A DNA stretch of 64,000 bases, taken from the NCBI RefSeq assembly GCF_947241705.1, contig NC_079262.1, positions 186,001 to 250,000 of the forward strand, read 5' to 3'. The notes under the pieces are model-generated. The model was not told the origin of the DNA. It searched no databases and saw only the letters and a program-made list of their open reading frames with translations. This DNA comes from Saccharomyces mikatae IFO 1815 (Eukaryota; Ascomycota; Saccharomycetes; Saccharomycetales; Saccharomycetaceae). The position numbers and the translations under genes were made by a program. This document shows positions 40,305-51,547 of the stretch, in pieces (within the stretch, counting starts at the first letter, position 1; each line of letters starts with the position of its first letter).

Positions 40305-41333
40305 ATGAACGGTGTCATTAGCGGAGATCGTAAGGAATTATTCGACTCAGCAGTATCCTTCCTAAAGGATGAATCCATTAAGGATGCTCCACTTTTAAAA
40401 AAAATCGAGTTCTTGAAATCCAAAGGGTTAACGGAAAAAGAGATCGAAATAGCCATGAAAGGGCCCAAGACGGAAGAAATAGTGGATGATGAAGTGTCGA
40501 AGAAAAATAGAAATTCTGAGAATAAAGCAAACCCGCAGGATATGTACATGTATGAAGCGATGCCACCCGCGCTGCCCCACAGAGATTGGAAAGACTACTT
40601 TGTGATGGCTACAGCCACTGCTGGGCTGTTGTATGGTGCATATCAAGTAACTAGAAGATATGTAATACCGAATATCCTACCAGAAGCAAGAAGCAAGTTG
40701 GAGGAGGACAAGGAAGAAATTAACGATCAGTTCTCCAAAATCGATAAGGTCCTCGATGCAATCGAAGCAGAACAAGCTGAATTTAGAAAACAGGAAAGCG
40801 AGACATTAAATGAACTCAGTACCACGATTTCTGATCTGCAACAAGTGCTGGAACAAACAACAAGAAGCAGGGATAAAATAGAAGACGAGTTTAGGCTGGT
40901 TAAGCTTGAGGTAACCAATTTACAAAACACAATTGACAAATTTGTTTCAGACAACAACAGCATACAAGAGTTGAAAAGTATTCAAAAGGAAATGGACTCT
41001 TTAAAGAGTTTAATGAATAGTCGTATGGACGCCACTAACGTGCAGGATAACAAATTATTTTCCGTGTCTCCTAATGGCATTCCTGGTATAGACACGATTC
41101 CCTCTGCGTCCGAGATCCTTGCCAAAATGGGCATGCAAGAAGAAAGCGACAAGGAGATGGAGGACAACAGTAATACCAATAAAGAGGCCACTGCTATTCC
41201 AGCTTGGAAAAAAGCAAGAGAACAAACTGCTGATAGCGATGCTTCCATCCCAGAGTGGCAAAGGAACACTACTGCAAATGAAACCAGTGTTCCTGATTGG
41301 CAAAATGCACAACTCGGAGACTACACGTCATAG
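40305..41333 (+). CDS. PEX14: Peroxisomal docking protein Pex14
   Basis: Pex14 is the central part of the peroxisomal import docking complex and binds Pex5, Pex7 and Pex13. It has 342 residues. The N-terminal helical domain (about 6-52) includes the FDSAV and FLKSKGLTEKEIEIAM region that binds the receptor. PPALPHR (87-93) is the motif that binds the Pex13 SH3 domain. A hydrophobic segment (about 98-118) follows, with basic residues behind it. Residues 128-235 are coiled coil. The tail has three copies of an IPAWKKA / IPEWQR / VPDWQN repeat. It matches S. cerevisiae Pex14 (341 residues as I recall). Confidence 0.97.
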   Translation: MNGVISGDRKELFDSAVSFLKDESIKDAPLLKKIEFLKSKGLTEKEIEIAMKGPKTEEIVDDEVSKKNRNSENKANPQDMYMYEAMPPALPHRDWKDYFVMATATAGLLYGAYQVTRRYVIPNILPEARSKLEEDKEEINDQFSKIDKVLDAIEAEQAEFRKQESETLNELSTTISDLQQVLEQTTRSRDKIEDEFRLVKLEVTNLQNTIDKFVSDNNSIQELKSIQKEMDSLKSLMNSRMDATNVQDNKLFSVSPNGIPGIDTIPSASEILAKMGMQEESDKEMEDNSNTNKEATAIPAWKKAREQTADSDASIPEWQRNTTANETSVPDWQNAQLGDYTS

Positions 41334-41430
41334 TACAAGTATAAGTAAAGTGTTTAATTTTTAATCGCACCTATGGTTGTAATCATCTTAACTGTGATGA
41401 ACTAGTGGAAGAATCAACTTATAAAAAAGA

Positions 41431-41437
41431 TTACCCG
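41431..41437 (+). promoter_or_regulatory. Reb1 site in the NUT1 promoter
   Basis: TTACCCG (followed by G) is a perfect Reb1 core, 134 bases before the NUT1 ATG. It lies in the 237-base gap after PEX14, where Reb1 could also act as a roadblock terminator for the upstream gene. Confidence 0.7.
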
Positions 41438-41570
41438 GAAAAATTGCGTTTCCAGGCATTCAATTAGCTTTGTTATACTACCTGCTAATTATAATAATGG
41501 TAACTTGTAATGAAGAGCAAGCAAAATCCTCTACAAGACTATTTGTGGCTACTCGCTATCTCAAGTCATC

Positions 41571-44500
41571 ATGGAAAAGGAATCAATATACAACTTGGCG
41601 CTAAAATGTGCTGATCGGCAATTGACCTCCATGGAATTTTCAAACCTTTACAAAGAATTCTTTAACGAAAAGTTCCCATCATTGATTCAAGAGGAAGAAG
41701 ATGCTGCAGCCACTTCTGCTGTATTAAATGATGCTAAGAAAGAGTCCCCCTTGTCGGATCCATCTGACAGAAACACAGCAGTAACAGCAGCAGATACCAC
41801 ACATCTGAACGAAGCTCTAAATGTTGTTTGTTCTGATTTTGTCAATATACTAAATCTGGAGAAACCTCTTATCTTGGCAGATTATATCGTTGAAGTGTTG
41901 CTTGTGAATTATAATTCAGATATGATAAAATGCTTTTTGCCCAAATTAAATTCCGTCAACAACTCGTTGTTGTTGGTCCATTTCTTTTCCAAAGCCTGTT
42001 CATTCTTTGCTAAATTATCGGACACTTTGGTAATTGATCAAGTACGTAAGGATTTAGGTAATGTCATAGTACCGAATATTTTAAGCCTAGACATGAATTC
42101 TATGAATAAAGAACTAGTTGCCATAATATCGAAGCTTTTGCAAACCATTTTGAAACTTTCTCCTTCACCAATTCTCTTAACTTCTGTCAACTGCAAGAAT
42201 GGATCTTTTACCCTTTTAAATCAGCTGTCACAGACCAACAAGTTGCTTTTTAGAAAAGTTTCGCAGACTTTTGAAGCTAAGTTACATTTCAAGGATGCTA
42301 AGCCATTTTTAAACAAAGATTCTACCAATGAATTTGTAGGTTCTCCTTCATTAGCCTCTCCTCAATATATTCCGAGTCCACTTTCCTCAATCAAACCTCC
42401 AGGATCTGTGAATTCTGCTGCCAAATATAAAGACATGAAGCTTCTTCGTTATTATAAAAACATTTGGCTGAACAATAAAATCATTAATTGGGAAGTATCA
42501 AATTCAGATTTTTTATCAAAATATTCCACAATTAGTTCTTCCATCTTTCAAGAAGGGTTCAACTCGGTCCAAAACCTGGACCAGTTACTCACAGACTTGA
42601 TTGAAACATCTTTTACTTGTTTTGCCCAATTTGTTAGCAATAAACAATACCATCAGGCAAATTCTAATTTGACGTTACTGGAAAGAAAATGGGTCATTTT
42701 TATAACCAAACATTTACCGTTACTGATTTTTGAGAACTCTTCTAGAAACCCTTGTGTAGTGACATGTGCGCTAGATAATATTGACGAGAAAGTCATTAAA
42801 GCAATAAGAATTTATTTTACTGAAAAGGATGACATTAAATCTACTAATGAAGATTTATTTGACGATTATCCTTCTACAAGTTTAGATATTAGACATGATT
42901 TCATCAAAAGTTTGATCATGCTGAATTTACAGCCAGCTTCAGTTATCAATAATTATTTGAGGGAAGACCAAATGATTGATACCAGTATTTTACCGACAAG
43001 TGATGACTTAGTTATTCGCAATTTACAAGGCATTCAGGAGGTAGTCCATAATACCAACAGTTTCATTATTTCATCTCTAGATACTTTGGAGTTAGAATCA
43101 ATAACCGAATCAATTACACATGATTCCAGTAATGGCCTGTCTCAAGTACTGCACAATTTTGAATCTGTTGCACCCACCAAACAGCGTGAGATAGTAAAGG
43201 CCATTTTATCTATTTTTAATGATGCAATAAAAGAATTAAACTATAATAGAATAACCAAAATCTGTGCTTTGCTGTTTTTCAACTTTTCACATTCATTGAC
43301 AGCAATTCTTTCGTTTTCTCCACCAACCACACTAATGGAAACTTTGATAAGGTTCGTCGATTCCTTTAAAAATGACAGAAACTCCTCAAACATCAATGAT
43401 GAAAGTTCAGAATATGAAACAGTCAATGTTTCTTTATCATTTTCTTGGGCAATATTACTGATCATCAACTTAGCACAAACATATGGAATATCCGTAGTGG
43501 ATGTAGCGCTCAAATCTTCTGATTTGTCCATCAAGGGGTCCTTCATAATCAATTTCCTTTCAAATTTACCTAATGTATCGGATAAGTACTATTTGGAGGA
43601 GTCAAATATCAATGACTCAGACATGCTAACTAAGTCTCATAATACCGTTCAAAGCTGGCTTTGCGATCTTTTTGTTAACGGGTCCATAACAGATCAATTG
43701 ATTCAGAATATTGAAACAAGGCAATTGGCTAACCTAATTCCATTTATCGTCAAACAAGTACTGCTATCAGTTGAAATAGGCGCTTTAACTGACATTTCAA
43801 GTTTAATAGGTGGATTTGAATATTTTTTACAACCCTTGTTACTAGTTGGGTTAATAAAGACATTCTATTGGTTAGAACAATTTCTTTCATGTGTCAAAAA
43901 CGACACAATATCTGAAAACATTTTACAAGAGATATTTAACCTGTTAAATACTCTTTTCAACCCAGTAACTCTTAACGAAGATTCTAAAGCGTTCCATACG
44001 GCCGTCTTGAGGTTAAATGCAATCCCATTACTGAAAGTCCTTCGCAGGTTTAGGGTACAGAGTCAATCAAATTATGGTATCTATTCTTCTGATGCCCAAG
44101 GAGATCCAAACCTAGAACCCTTGATTGCAAAATTAGTTTCAGTTCTAAATGTATCGCCCGTTTATGACGTCGATCCAAGGATCATCAATTCAGAAAATGA
44201 TTATTCAAGAAAACAGTTAGGTTATGGTAAATTTCTAATTTTGAACGAAAATCCAGTCAACAAAATAATGACTAACCAAATCAACTCATTCTGGAGTCTT
44301 CATAGTAGCACATATTACAATTTAGATTACTTGTTTGAATTGATTGAATTGGTTACTCCAAAGAGCTTCCTTTTTGATGTTTTGAAAACACTAGAGTATA
44401 AATTAACGACTTACGGGGTTCCTGGTTCAAAAAATAAAAGGGGATCATTGGGATCGGAGCATGTTTTCGATTATTTTTTCTACTTCCTTGTATTATACGA

Positions 44501-44969
44501 CGTGAAAACCGCAGATGAAGCCACTCAATTAATAGATTATATGGAAAATGACTTAAAGAAAGCAACTGAGGATGTTGACATTAAGAGTGAGGATTTACAT
44601 GAAAAAAAAGAAGCCATTGAGGTGAAGCAAGAAAGCCAACCAAAGAATGAAGCCCAGGACGACGATTTCGATATGCTTTTTGGAGAAAATGATACAAGCA
44701 CTCAAGCTTACGAAGAGGACGAAGATAATGAAAACAATGATGGCAATAATAAGACAAACAACATACCGATGACAACACTAGAAGAAAATCAGTATAAGAG
44801 TAAAAACATATATGTTTTGAAGAGAAATTCCTTTGCAGTACTTCTTCATGAAAGAAAACTGTTAACCGATTCAGCCTTGAAAAATGGTGAGATAACCAAG
44901 AAAGAACACGACAAGTTCATCATATATCATGATAAATACTTATGCATGCTGAAGACGTGCGTCTTTTGA
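41571..44969 (+). CDS. NUT1: Mediator tail subunit Nut1 (Med5)
   Basis: Nut1/Med5 belongs to the tail module of Mediator and links activators or repressors to RNA polymerase II. The product has 1132 residues, the length I recall for S. cerevisiae. It starts MEKESIYNLALKCADRQL. It is mostly alpha-helical and Leu/Asn-rich, with no catalytic motif. Near residues 990-1075 there is a charged, disordered region with acidic DDDFDMLFGEND and many Glu, Asp and Asn. The end, KEHDKFIIYHDKYLCMLKTCVF, looks conserved. Identification rests on whole-length similarity and gene order. Confidence 0.95.
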   Translation: MEKESIYNLALKCADRQLTSMEFSNLYKEFFNEKFPSLIQEEEDAAATSAVLNDAKKESPLSDPSDRNTAVTAADTTHLNEALNVVCSDFVNILNLEKPLILADYIVEVLLVNYNSDMIKCFLPKLNSVNNSLLLVHFFSKACSFFAKLSDTLVIDQVRKDLGNVIVPNILSLDMNSMNKELVAIISKLLQTILKLSPSPILLTSVNCKNGSFTLLNQLSQTNKLLFRKVSQTFEAKLHFKDAKPFLNKDSTNEFVGSPSLASPQYIPSPLSSIKPPGSVNSAAKYKDMKLLRYYKNIWLNNKIINWEVSNSDFLSKYSTISSSIFQEGFNSVQNLDQLLTDLIETSFTCFAQFVSNKQYHQANSNLTLLERKWVIFITKHLPLLIFENSSRNPCVVTCALDNIDEKVIKAIRIYFTEKDDIKSTNEDLFDDYPSTSLDIRHDFIKSLIMLNLQPASVINNYLREDQMIDTSILPTSDDLVIRNLQGIQEVVHNTNSFIISSLDTLELESITESITHDSSNGLSQVLHNFESVAPTKQREIVKAILSIFNDAIKELNYNRITKICALLFFNFSHSLTAILSFSPPTTLMETLIRFVDSFKNDRNSSNINDESSEYETVNVSLSFSWAILLIINLAQTYGISVVDVALKSSDLSIKGSFIINFLSNLPNVSDKYYLEESNINDSDMLTKSHNTVQSWLCDLFVNGSITDQLIQNIETRQLANLIPFIVKQVLLSVEIGALTDISSLIGGFEYFLQPLLLVGLIKTFYWLEQFLSCVKNDTISENILQEIFNLLNTLFNPVTLNEDSKAFHTAVLRLNAIPLLKVLRRFRVQSQSNYGIYSSDAQGDPNLEPLIAKLVSVLNVSPVYDVDPRIINSENDYSRKQLGYGKFLILNENPVNKIMTNQINSFWSLHSSTYYNLDYLFELIELVTPKSFLFDVLKTLEYKLTTYGVPGSKNKRGSLGSEHVFDYFFYFLVLYDVKTADEATQLIDYMENDLKKATEDVDIKSEDLHEKKEAIEVKQESQPKNEAQDDDFDMLFGENDTSTQAYEEDEDNENNDGNNKTNNIPMTTLEENQYKSKNIYVLKRNSFAVLLHERKLLTDSALKNGEITKKEHDKFIIYHDKYLCMLKTCVF

Positions 44970-45148
44970 GTCTTTCCTTACTGAATAAAATAAAAAGATA
45001 TTAACATAGATGATATAGATATATAAGAACACTTATAATAAGGAGATATGATATAATGAATATCCAATTGTGAAAAATGAATGAAAATAGTACACTGAAG
45101 ATATGCAACAAACGTGCCTGATGTAACACCAATATGAATATCCTCTTT

Positions 45149-48100
45149 TCATGCTAGTGCGCTTGCCGTCTCTTTAATCCCATCTCGAATCATGTTTTTA
45201 CCATTTTCAGGAGTGACTTCGGAATCATTTTCACCCACTTCAATAGTTTTAATATTCTTTTCTTGAGTCTTACCTTCCATGACAACCTGTTGAACTTGCT
45301 CCTTTTGCTTTGCTCTATCCCTCATTCTTTCTTCTATAGTACCACGGACAAGCAGTCTATATACTGTAACTTGTCTAGTTTGACCCAATCTATGTGCCCT
45401 ATCCATAGCCTGTGAGTCAATAGTAGGGTTCCAATCTGAGTCATAGAATATTACAGTATCTGCGGCGGTTAAGTTAATACCCAGACCACCTGCCCTTGTA
45501 CTTAAAAGAAAAACAAAGATCTCCGGATTAGTTTGCCAATCATGGACCAAATCACGACGATCTTCCAACTTTGACGAACCATCTAATCTAATATGATTGT
45601 ATTGTCTATACGTCAAGTATTCTTCCATCAAATCCATCATTTTGGTCATTTGGAAATATATCAGGACTCTGTGACCTTCTGATTTCAACTTCACTAATAA
45701 TTCATCCAATTTTCTTAGTTTGGCTGATTCAGTAATAAACCTATCCATGGATGGCATAGATATATTGGATGAGAAATTTTTATTTAATGGTTCAGGGAAT
45801 AGCCCTGTTTTTGGGAAATCTTGAACCGAGATCTTCTTGTTGACATGCATGTTATATTGCGTTATTGCCGGAATATCGGATAATGCTTGAGTTACAACTG
45901 GATCAAATAGTTCGTTATCTATGCTATTGGAAATATGACTAGAACCAAGAACTTCAATGGTAACCGGGGGGGCCGAAACATTAGGATGATAACCACGTTG
46001 TATGCAATTCAGATACTCATCTTCGTAGGCTAGTTCTTTTACGTTCAATAATGATGCCATTACACCCCTAGAAGCTGTATTTTTGGAAACTTCGAGTATC
46101 TCTTGATTTGCGTTTCTGAAAATCAAACTATTGATATTATGTGGACGGTCTTCATATTCTATTACTTGCTTAAGTAGGGGCATATTGGATACTCTGAAAA
46201 ATTCATTGAGTGAGGTTTCTCCGGTTAACTTAGATAAAAATGAACACAATTCGTAGTTAGTTGATGGGTTAAAAATATTGAATTTCACATTCTTCAACTT
46301 CTGGGCTATATCCACATTATTGTTATAGTTCGGTAAGAGCAAATCCTCATAAATTAATTTTGGCAGATTGTATTTTATTGGGTTTCTTGAAGAGTAAATC
46401 AGATCTATAAATTTCCCATTCGAAATATTACTGCTGCCCATGCTAGAGAGATTCATATTGCTGTTGGTTACAGCACTGTTGTTGTTCGCAACCGATGCAG
46501 TTAGCATCGAAGTAGTCTTACCAAATGTGGTGAAGGAAAACGGAGAATCCACATCTGCTCTTTCAAAAAGATCCGGATGGTTACAAACCTTTCTGAATTG
46601 CATAACTGCGTTAATTAAGTTCTGATCAGAACCGGAACTTGAACCAGAGTTAGAAGTAGAATCATTGGTAGCAGCATTTTCAATAGCGTCATAATTAGTG
46701 GATATTTGAGATTTTAATACCTGATACAATTTAGCCTGCCTTTGTGTTAAATCACATAAAACGTCAATTTCAATTTTATCACCTAATTCGGATTGGACGT
46801 TCTTTTTCACACGCCTTAACATGAATGGTTTTAAAATCATATGCAAACGACGTAATTGTTGTTGGTTTAATTTGGTATTTGCTTCTGCATGAGATTCAAT
46901 ATCCTTAGAGAACCATTCATTGAATTCATCGTGAGAATCGAACAGGGAGGGCATGATAAAATGTAACAATGCCCATAATTCCTGCATACTGTTTTGTATA
47001 GGAGTACCTGTTAATAATAGTCTATTACGACAATGAAAACTCAATAAGTTCTTCCACCTGGATGACTGTGAAGATTTGATGGCTTGGGCCTCATCCAGTA
47101 TCATATATTGCCATTTCATTTTTTGCAGATAATTCGCATCAGTGACGACCATTTGGTAGGATGTCACCATAACATGGAATGGAGCATTCTTACTATACCT
47201 CAAATTTTTCCTATCCCAAAACTTCCTCAAAACTTTACGGTCATTGGCGTTCCCCCAATATGGTAGAATTTTGAAATCGGGTAGAAATTTGGATATTTCG
47301 TTCACCCAGTTATGTAGAGTCGAAGCAGGCGTGACGACAAGAAAGGGTCCCCAAATATTATGGTTCTCAGCCAAATGAGCCAGAACAGAGATAGATTGTA
47401 CGGTTTTACCCAACCCCATTTCGTCTGCCAAAATACCATTGATACCTTGGTCGTAAAGATTAGCTAACCAATTTAAACCCTTCAGCTGATATTCCTTTAA
47501 AGTACAAGCTAAAATTTTAGGCTGCTCAATAGTTATTTCACCTAAGGAAGTTGGATTTTGGAAATTCAACTCATCCTCCTCATCTTCTCCATGTGCGTTA
47601 GCATGATCATCGAATTGTTTGGCTTTAGCCCTTGTCTCTGCCAATGCATTGGAAGCATTCTCTGCAGCTCTTTGTCTCAGTTGTTCGTCATTTTCATTGT
47701 CAAAGTCAATAGTGTGAAAATCGTTTTTATTAGGAGCCAGAGCTGAAATATCGATATTCTTTTGGCTTTCAGAATCGTTGTTAACAAGATTGTTCCCTTC
47801 CAATTCGTTTGTTTTAATTTTCCTTCCAATGAAATGCGAATACAACTCCGTCTGGGTTAGCAAAAAATTCAACTTCTTAGCTTGCCTCTTCGATTCCTTC
47901 TCCTCTTCTTCCTTCTTTGCCTGCTCCATAGCCTCCTTTTCTATCTTTTTCTTTAAGTCTCTTTCTTCACGTTCATTCTTTTTCCAGAAATTAGACATTT
48001 CTCTGATACCCCTCCTAGCCCTCGTTTGGAAATCCTTTATTTGCTTAAAATTCTTGGATTGCCATTTCTTCGCTTCTCTGGCACAAAGTGAAGATGTTTT

Positions 48101-49588
48101 CCTAAAATTTGTTGCTCGGATTGATTGTATTTGTTGAACTAATCTCGACATTTTTGTAGAATCCTTACGAGCCATATCCTTCCATATAGTAGTGTAAGTG
48201 TTGTCATAATGCCTCTGGATGGCCCGAGCTTCCTTGGCGTTCATTTTCATACCGTAAGTGGGTAACCCGTGTCTAGTGTTGAACTTCCTTTTATTAGGAT
48301 CGTCGGTGCCATTAGTGATATTGCTGTTCAATTTCCTTCTCTTATGGGATTCTGGTCCATCTTCGTCATTATCCAAATCGTTACCATCCAAGTCAATATT
48401 GTTTTTTAAAGCCTCTTCTCTTTCTCTTTCTCTCTTGGCATCGTTAATTAACTTCTTTAACCTTTTAACGTGATACTGCTTCAAAGTGATTTTGATGTTT
48501 AACTTCGAGTCGATTGGATTGTAGTCAGTGACAATGCAATTAGTGAACCTTCTTTTCTTGATCTTTTGATGCTTGTTCTTATTGCACATCTTGATAAGTT
48601 CCCGTACAATCTTCGGTCTCTCACTATTGATAGTGATATTTTTATTTATCTTTTTGGATGTTATTAGAGAGAGCGAGTTCATGGATAATTTGGTAGATGA
48701 CGAAGAGGACGAGGATCTTTTTCTCCTCTTTTCAACGTCAGGATTGAAATCCTCATCGTCGTTGTCGTCCTGTTCTTCAAAAGCTGCAAAATCCTCTTCG
48801 TCAAGATCTTCCATTTCGTCTTCCTCTTCGTCATCGTCCTCTTTTTCTTCCTCATCCTCATTATCAATGTCATCGTCGTTGTCGTTGCCATTGTTGTTTT
48901 CATTTTCATTGCCATTGCCTTCATCGTTATTGTCATCTTCGTTCTCGTCTCCATCGACACTTACAACCGTATCACCATCATTTTGTTGTTCATCCTTTAC
49001 AGCCTTCCCCACGGCTACAGTAGAATCTTTTTTTCTCGATTTTTGAACACTATTTCCACGCACGCTTTTGCCATTAACGTGTTTACTAGTACTTCCTTCA
49101 TCTTCTTCCATGATCTCTTCACCGTATTCCAGCTCATCGTCTTCTTCTTCTTCTTCATCTTCATCACCATCCTTTTCATTAATTATGTCCGATAAATTTG
49201 TATTTTTGAAAGATTGGTACTCCGTCCATTCTTTACTGATCACGCTCATATCACGGTACAGCTTCTTGAAATGCAAATCGTGAGAATCATTAGTGTTATC
49301 AAACTGCCAGTCCTTGGACTGCTGATTCCATTCTGATATCAACTCGAATTCTTGTAGATTAATGAACTTCCAGTCCTGATAGAGTTGCTCTATCGAGTCC
49401 CTTCTCTTGATATACTCGAACTGACTGTTCAGTTGAGACAAATACGCTTGCCTCTTATCCAGCACTTTGCTAGGGCCCAACTCGGTAGCCTTCTCATTGC
49501 TATTATTTCTCCCAGACTTGTCTGCTGTGGTCTTTGAAAAATCAGATATGTCCCTATCTTCCTTGTTGAGCAAAACTGCCAGCGACAT
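45149..49588 (-). CDS. INO80: INO80 chromatin remodelling ATPase Ino80
   Basis: Ino80 is the Swi2/Snf2 ATPase of the INO80 complex, which slides and spaces nucleosomes and exchanges H2A.Z in transcription, replication and repair. It has 1479 residues. The N-terminal 300 residues are very acidic (runs of Glu, Asp and Asn), followed by basic KKR clusters. An HSA domain lies near 460-570, with many Arg/Lys-rich helices that bind Arp4, Arp8 and actin. The ATPase lobe has DEMGLGKT at about 722-729, DEAQ near 830 and LTGTPIQNS. A long insertion separates the lobes, a mark of INO80 ATPases. The second lobe has VFLLSTRAGGLGINLT and QAMDRAHRLGQTR. It is slightly shorter than the 1489 residues I recall, mostly from acidic repeats. 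Confidence 0.97.
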   Translation of the reverse strand: MSLAVLLNKEDRDISDFSKTTADKSGRNNSNEKATELGPSKVLDKRQAYLSQLNSQFEYIKRRDSIEQLYQDWKFINLQEFELISEWNQQSKDWQFDNTNDSHDLHFKKLYRDMSVISKEWTEYQSFKNTNLSDIINEKDGDEDEEEEEDDELEYGEEIMEEDEGSTSKHVNGKSVRGNSVQKSRKKDSTVAVGKAVKDEQQNDGDTVVSVDGDENEDDNNDEGNGNENENNNGNDNDDDIDNEDEEEKEDDDEEEDEMEDLDEEDFAAFEEQDDNDDEDFNPDVEKRRKRSSSSSSSTKLSMNSLSLITSKKINKNITINSERPKIVRELIKMCNKNKHQKIKKRRFTNCIVTDYNPIDSKLNIKITLKQYHVKRLKKLINDAKREREREEALKNNIDLDGNDLDNDEDGPESHKRRKLNSNITNGTDDPNKRKFNTRHGLPTYGMKMNAKEARAIQRHYDNTYTTIWKDMARKDSTKMSRLVQQIQSIRATNFRKTSSLCAREAKKWQSKNFKQIKDFQTRARRGIREMSNFWKKNEREERDLKKKIEKEAMEQAKKEEEEKESKRQAKKLNFLLTQTELYSHFIGRKIKTNELEGNNLVNNDSESQKNIDISALAPNKNDFHTIDFDNENDEQLRQRAAENASNALAETRAKAKQFDDHANAHGEDEEDELNFQNPTSLGEITIEQPKILACTLKEYQLKGLNWLANLYDQGINGILADEMGLGKTVQSISVLAHLAENHNIWGPFLVVTPASTLHNWVNEISKFLPDFKILPYWGNANDRKVLRKFWDRKNLRYSKNAPFHVMVTSYQMVVTDANYLQKMKWQYMILDEAQAIKSSQSSRWKNLLSFHCRNRLLLTGTPIQNSMQELWALLHFIMPSLFDSHDEFNEWFSKDIESHAEANTKLNQQQLRRLHMILKPFMLRRVKKNVQSELGDKIEIDVLCDLTQRQAKLYQVLKSQISTNYDAIENAATNDSTSNSGSSSGSDQNLINAVMQFRKVCNHPDLFERADVDSPFSFTTFGKTTSMLTASVANNNSAVTNSNMNLSSMGSSNISNGKFIDLIYSSRNPIKYNLPKLIYEDLLLPNYNNNVDIAQKLKNVKFNIFNPSTNYELCSFLSKLTGETSLNEFFRVSNMPLLKQVIEYEDRPHNINSLIFRNANQEILEVSKNTASRGVMASLLNVKELAYEDEYLNCIQRGYHPNVSAPPVTIEVLGSSHISNSIDNELFDPVVTQALSDIPAITQYNMHVNKKISVQDFPKTGLFPEPLNKNFSSNISMPSMDRFITESAKLRKLDELLVKLKSEGHRVLIYFQMTKMMDLMEEYLTYRQYNHIRLDGSSKLEDRRDLVHDWQTNPEIFVFLLSTRAGGLGINLTAADTVIFYDSDWNPTIDSQAMDRAHRLGQTRQVTVYRLLVRGTIEERMRDRAKQKEQVQQVVMEGKTQEKNIKTIEVGENDSEVTPENGKNMIRDGIKETASALA

Positions 49589-50416
49589 GTCTATAAGTGC
49601 TCTTCTATTATGTGTGTTATGTTTTAAAGTCTTACTTTGCTGAAATGCACAGGATCAGTAGTGTTTCTTCTGTTCTTACTTCTCCTTTGCTTCTTCCTCT
49701 TGTTATTCTCACTCCACTTTTTCTGTTTTACCCGTTAACACAAACACTATACGCTCCCACCCAAATGCCACACACTTAAATTCCGATTCGATTTGATTCC
49801 GAGTTCGTCTTCGTCTTTGCCTCCTTTTCCTTTCCTTTTTTTCCCACCACTTCGTGCAGTTGCGTTTGCCTCTCCCACTCTATCTTTTTTTTTCCCATTT
49901 AGCTTCTTCTTCAGCGTCCAGCAAGAAATCACGTTGGGCACGTTCAAGGGGCCTAGCTCTTGGAAAGGCAACTTTTACTTACACTTACATACACAAACGT
50001 CGTATACCATTAATTGACAACAGAAAGCTAGCTTATCCAAGACGTGAAGAACGCACCGCTATGACGCTAGTGTACAACTTGAAAAAGTAGTATTTTTGAT
50101 CAAGACACAAATACTTAGACAGCTTGCAACAAAGCGTACGCTGAGATCATGATTTTACATCGTTTCTCCAGCTTTAACACTTATGGTGCTTTTTGCTCTA
50201 TGTAGTGCAACTACTTCTTGTTTTTCACCTTCCAAGTAAATATTTTTACGTCGGCGCGGTGCCTCTTTTTTTCTTTCTTGGTGACTAATCGCTGGTCCAT
50301 CACTGGCCCAAGAAGCATTGAATTGATCTTTAGTATTAAGAAGCGGGAGTCGACGGTTACAACCAAGTTAGGTTGTCATAGCACAGTATAGAAAATAAGT
50401 AGCATAGCACATAAGT
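49589..50416. other. Divergent INO80/ARO2 promoter region
   Basis: This is an 828-base gap with strongly pyrimidine-rich DNA (about 49660-49930) on the plus strand. A Reb1 site is listed separately. TGACTAA at 50282-50288 is one base away from the Gcn4 core TGACTCA and lies about 130 bases before ARO2. Small open frames here are low-complexity and not credible genes. Confidence 0.45.
49728..49734 (+). promoter_or_regulatory. Reb1 site in the INO80 promoter
   Basis: TTACCCG (followed by T) is a perfect Reb1 core, 140 bases upstream of the INO80 ATG. Confidence 0.65.
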
Positions 50417-51547
50417 ATGTCCACGTTTGGGAAGCTGTTCCGCGTCACCACATATGGAGAATCGCATTGTAAGTCCGTCGGTTGTATCGTCGATGGTGTT
50501 CCTCCAGGAATGTCGTTGACTGAAGATGACATTCAACCACAACTAACTAGAAGAAGACCGGGTCAATCTAAACTATCGACTCCTAGAGACGAAAAAGATA
50601 GAGTGGAAATCCAGTCCGGTACCGAGTTTGGCAAAACCTTGGGTACTCCCATTGCCATGATGATCAAGAACGAAGATCAAAGACCGCATGACTACTCTGA
50701 CATGGACAAATTTCCTAGACCTTCTCATGCGGATTTCACGTACTCAGAAAAGTACGGTATTAAGGCTTCATCCGGTGGTGGCAGAGCTTCCGCTAGAGAA
50801 ACCATTGGTCGTGTTGCTTCAGGTGCCATTGCCGAGAAGTTCTTGGCTCAGAACTCCAATGTTGAAATCGTAGCTTTTGTCACGCAAATTGGGGAAATCA
50901 AGATGAACAGAGATTCTTTTGATCCCGAATTTCATCACTTGTTGAACACCATCACCAGGGAGAAAGTGGACTCGATGGGTCCCATCAGATGTCCAGATGC
51001 TTCAGTGGCTGGCTTGATGGTCAAAGAAATCGAAAAGTACAGGGGTAACAAGGACTCCATTGGGGGTGTTGTGACTTGTGTGGTAAGAAACTTGCCTACA
51101 GGTCTTGGTGAACCATGCTTTGACAAGTTGGAAGCCATGTTGGCTCACGCGATGTTATCCATTCCAGCCTCCAAGGGTTTCGAAATCGGGTCAGGTTTTC
51201 AAGGTGTGTCTGTTCCAGGGTCCAAGCATAACGACCCATTCTACTTCGAAAAAGAGACAAATAGACTGAGAACAAAAACCAACAATTCCGGTGGTGTGCA
51301 AGGTGGTATCTCTAATGGTGAAAACATCTACTTCTCTGTCCCTTTTAAATCCGTAGCTACTATCTCTCAAGAACAAAAAACAGTTACCTACGATGGTGAA
51401 GAGGGTATCTTGGCCGCTAAGGGTAGACACGACCCTGCCGTAACTCCAAGAGCAATTCCTATTGTTGAGGCCATGACCGCTCTAGTATTGGCTGATGCCC
51501 TCTTGATTCAGAAAGCAAGAGATTTCTCTAGATCTGTGGTTCATTAG
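50417..51547 (+). CDS. ARO2: Chorismate synthase Aro2 (bifunctional, with flavin reductase activity)
   Basis: Aro2 converts 5-enolpyruvylshikimate-3-phosphate into chorismate, the last shared step of aromatic amino acid synthesis. It uses reduced FMN. Fungal enzymes also carry their own NADPH:flavin reductase activity. It has 376 residues. It opens [20 protein letters not shown], with the catalytic His17. RPSHADFTY has the second conserved His at 104. The signature [18 protein letters not shown] lies at 117-134, followed by SGAIAEKFL. The Gly-rich VQGGISNGE and the late [17 protein letters not shown] flavin-binding motif are present. Length and sequence are as expected for yeast. Confidence 0.98.
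   Translation: MSTFGKLFRVTTYGESHCKSVGCIVDGVPPGMSLTEDDIQPQLTRRRPGQSKLSTPRDEKDRVEIQSGTEFGKTLGTPIAMMIKNEDQRPHDYSDMDKFPRPSHADFTYSEKYGIKASSGGGRASARETIGRVASGAIAEKFLAQNSNVEIVAFVTQIGEIKMNRDSFDPEFHHLLNTITREKVDSMGPIRCPDASVAGLMVKEIEKYRGNKDSIGGVVTCVVRNLPTGLGEPCFDKLEAMLAHAMLSIPASKGFEIGSGFQGVSVPGSKHNDPFYFEKETNRLRTKTNNSGGVQGGISNGENIYFSVPFKSVATISQEQKTVTYDGEEGILAAKGRHDPAVTPRAIPIVEAMTALVLADALLIQKARDFSRSVVH

Noticed and set aside
40286-40549. 87-codon frame antisense to PEX14, at the place of a dubious S. cerevisiae ORF
   Set aside because: It fully overlaps the PEX14 N-terminal coding region and reads as its antisense shadow.
48573-49046. 157-codon plus-strand frame opposite INO80
   Set aside because: It is the Ser/Leu-rich shadow of the acidic INO80 N-terminus; such shadows always appear opposite Glu/Asp runs.
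49597-49779. 60-codon frame just upstream of INO80
   Set aside because: It is pyrimidine-tract sequence with a Leu/Ser/Phe-rich product and no family resemblance.
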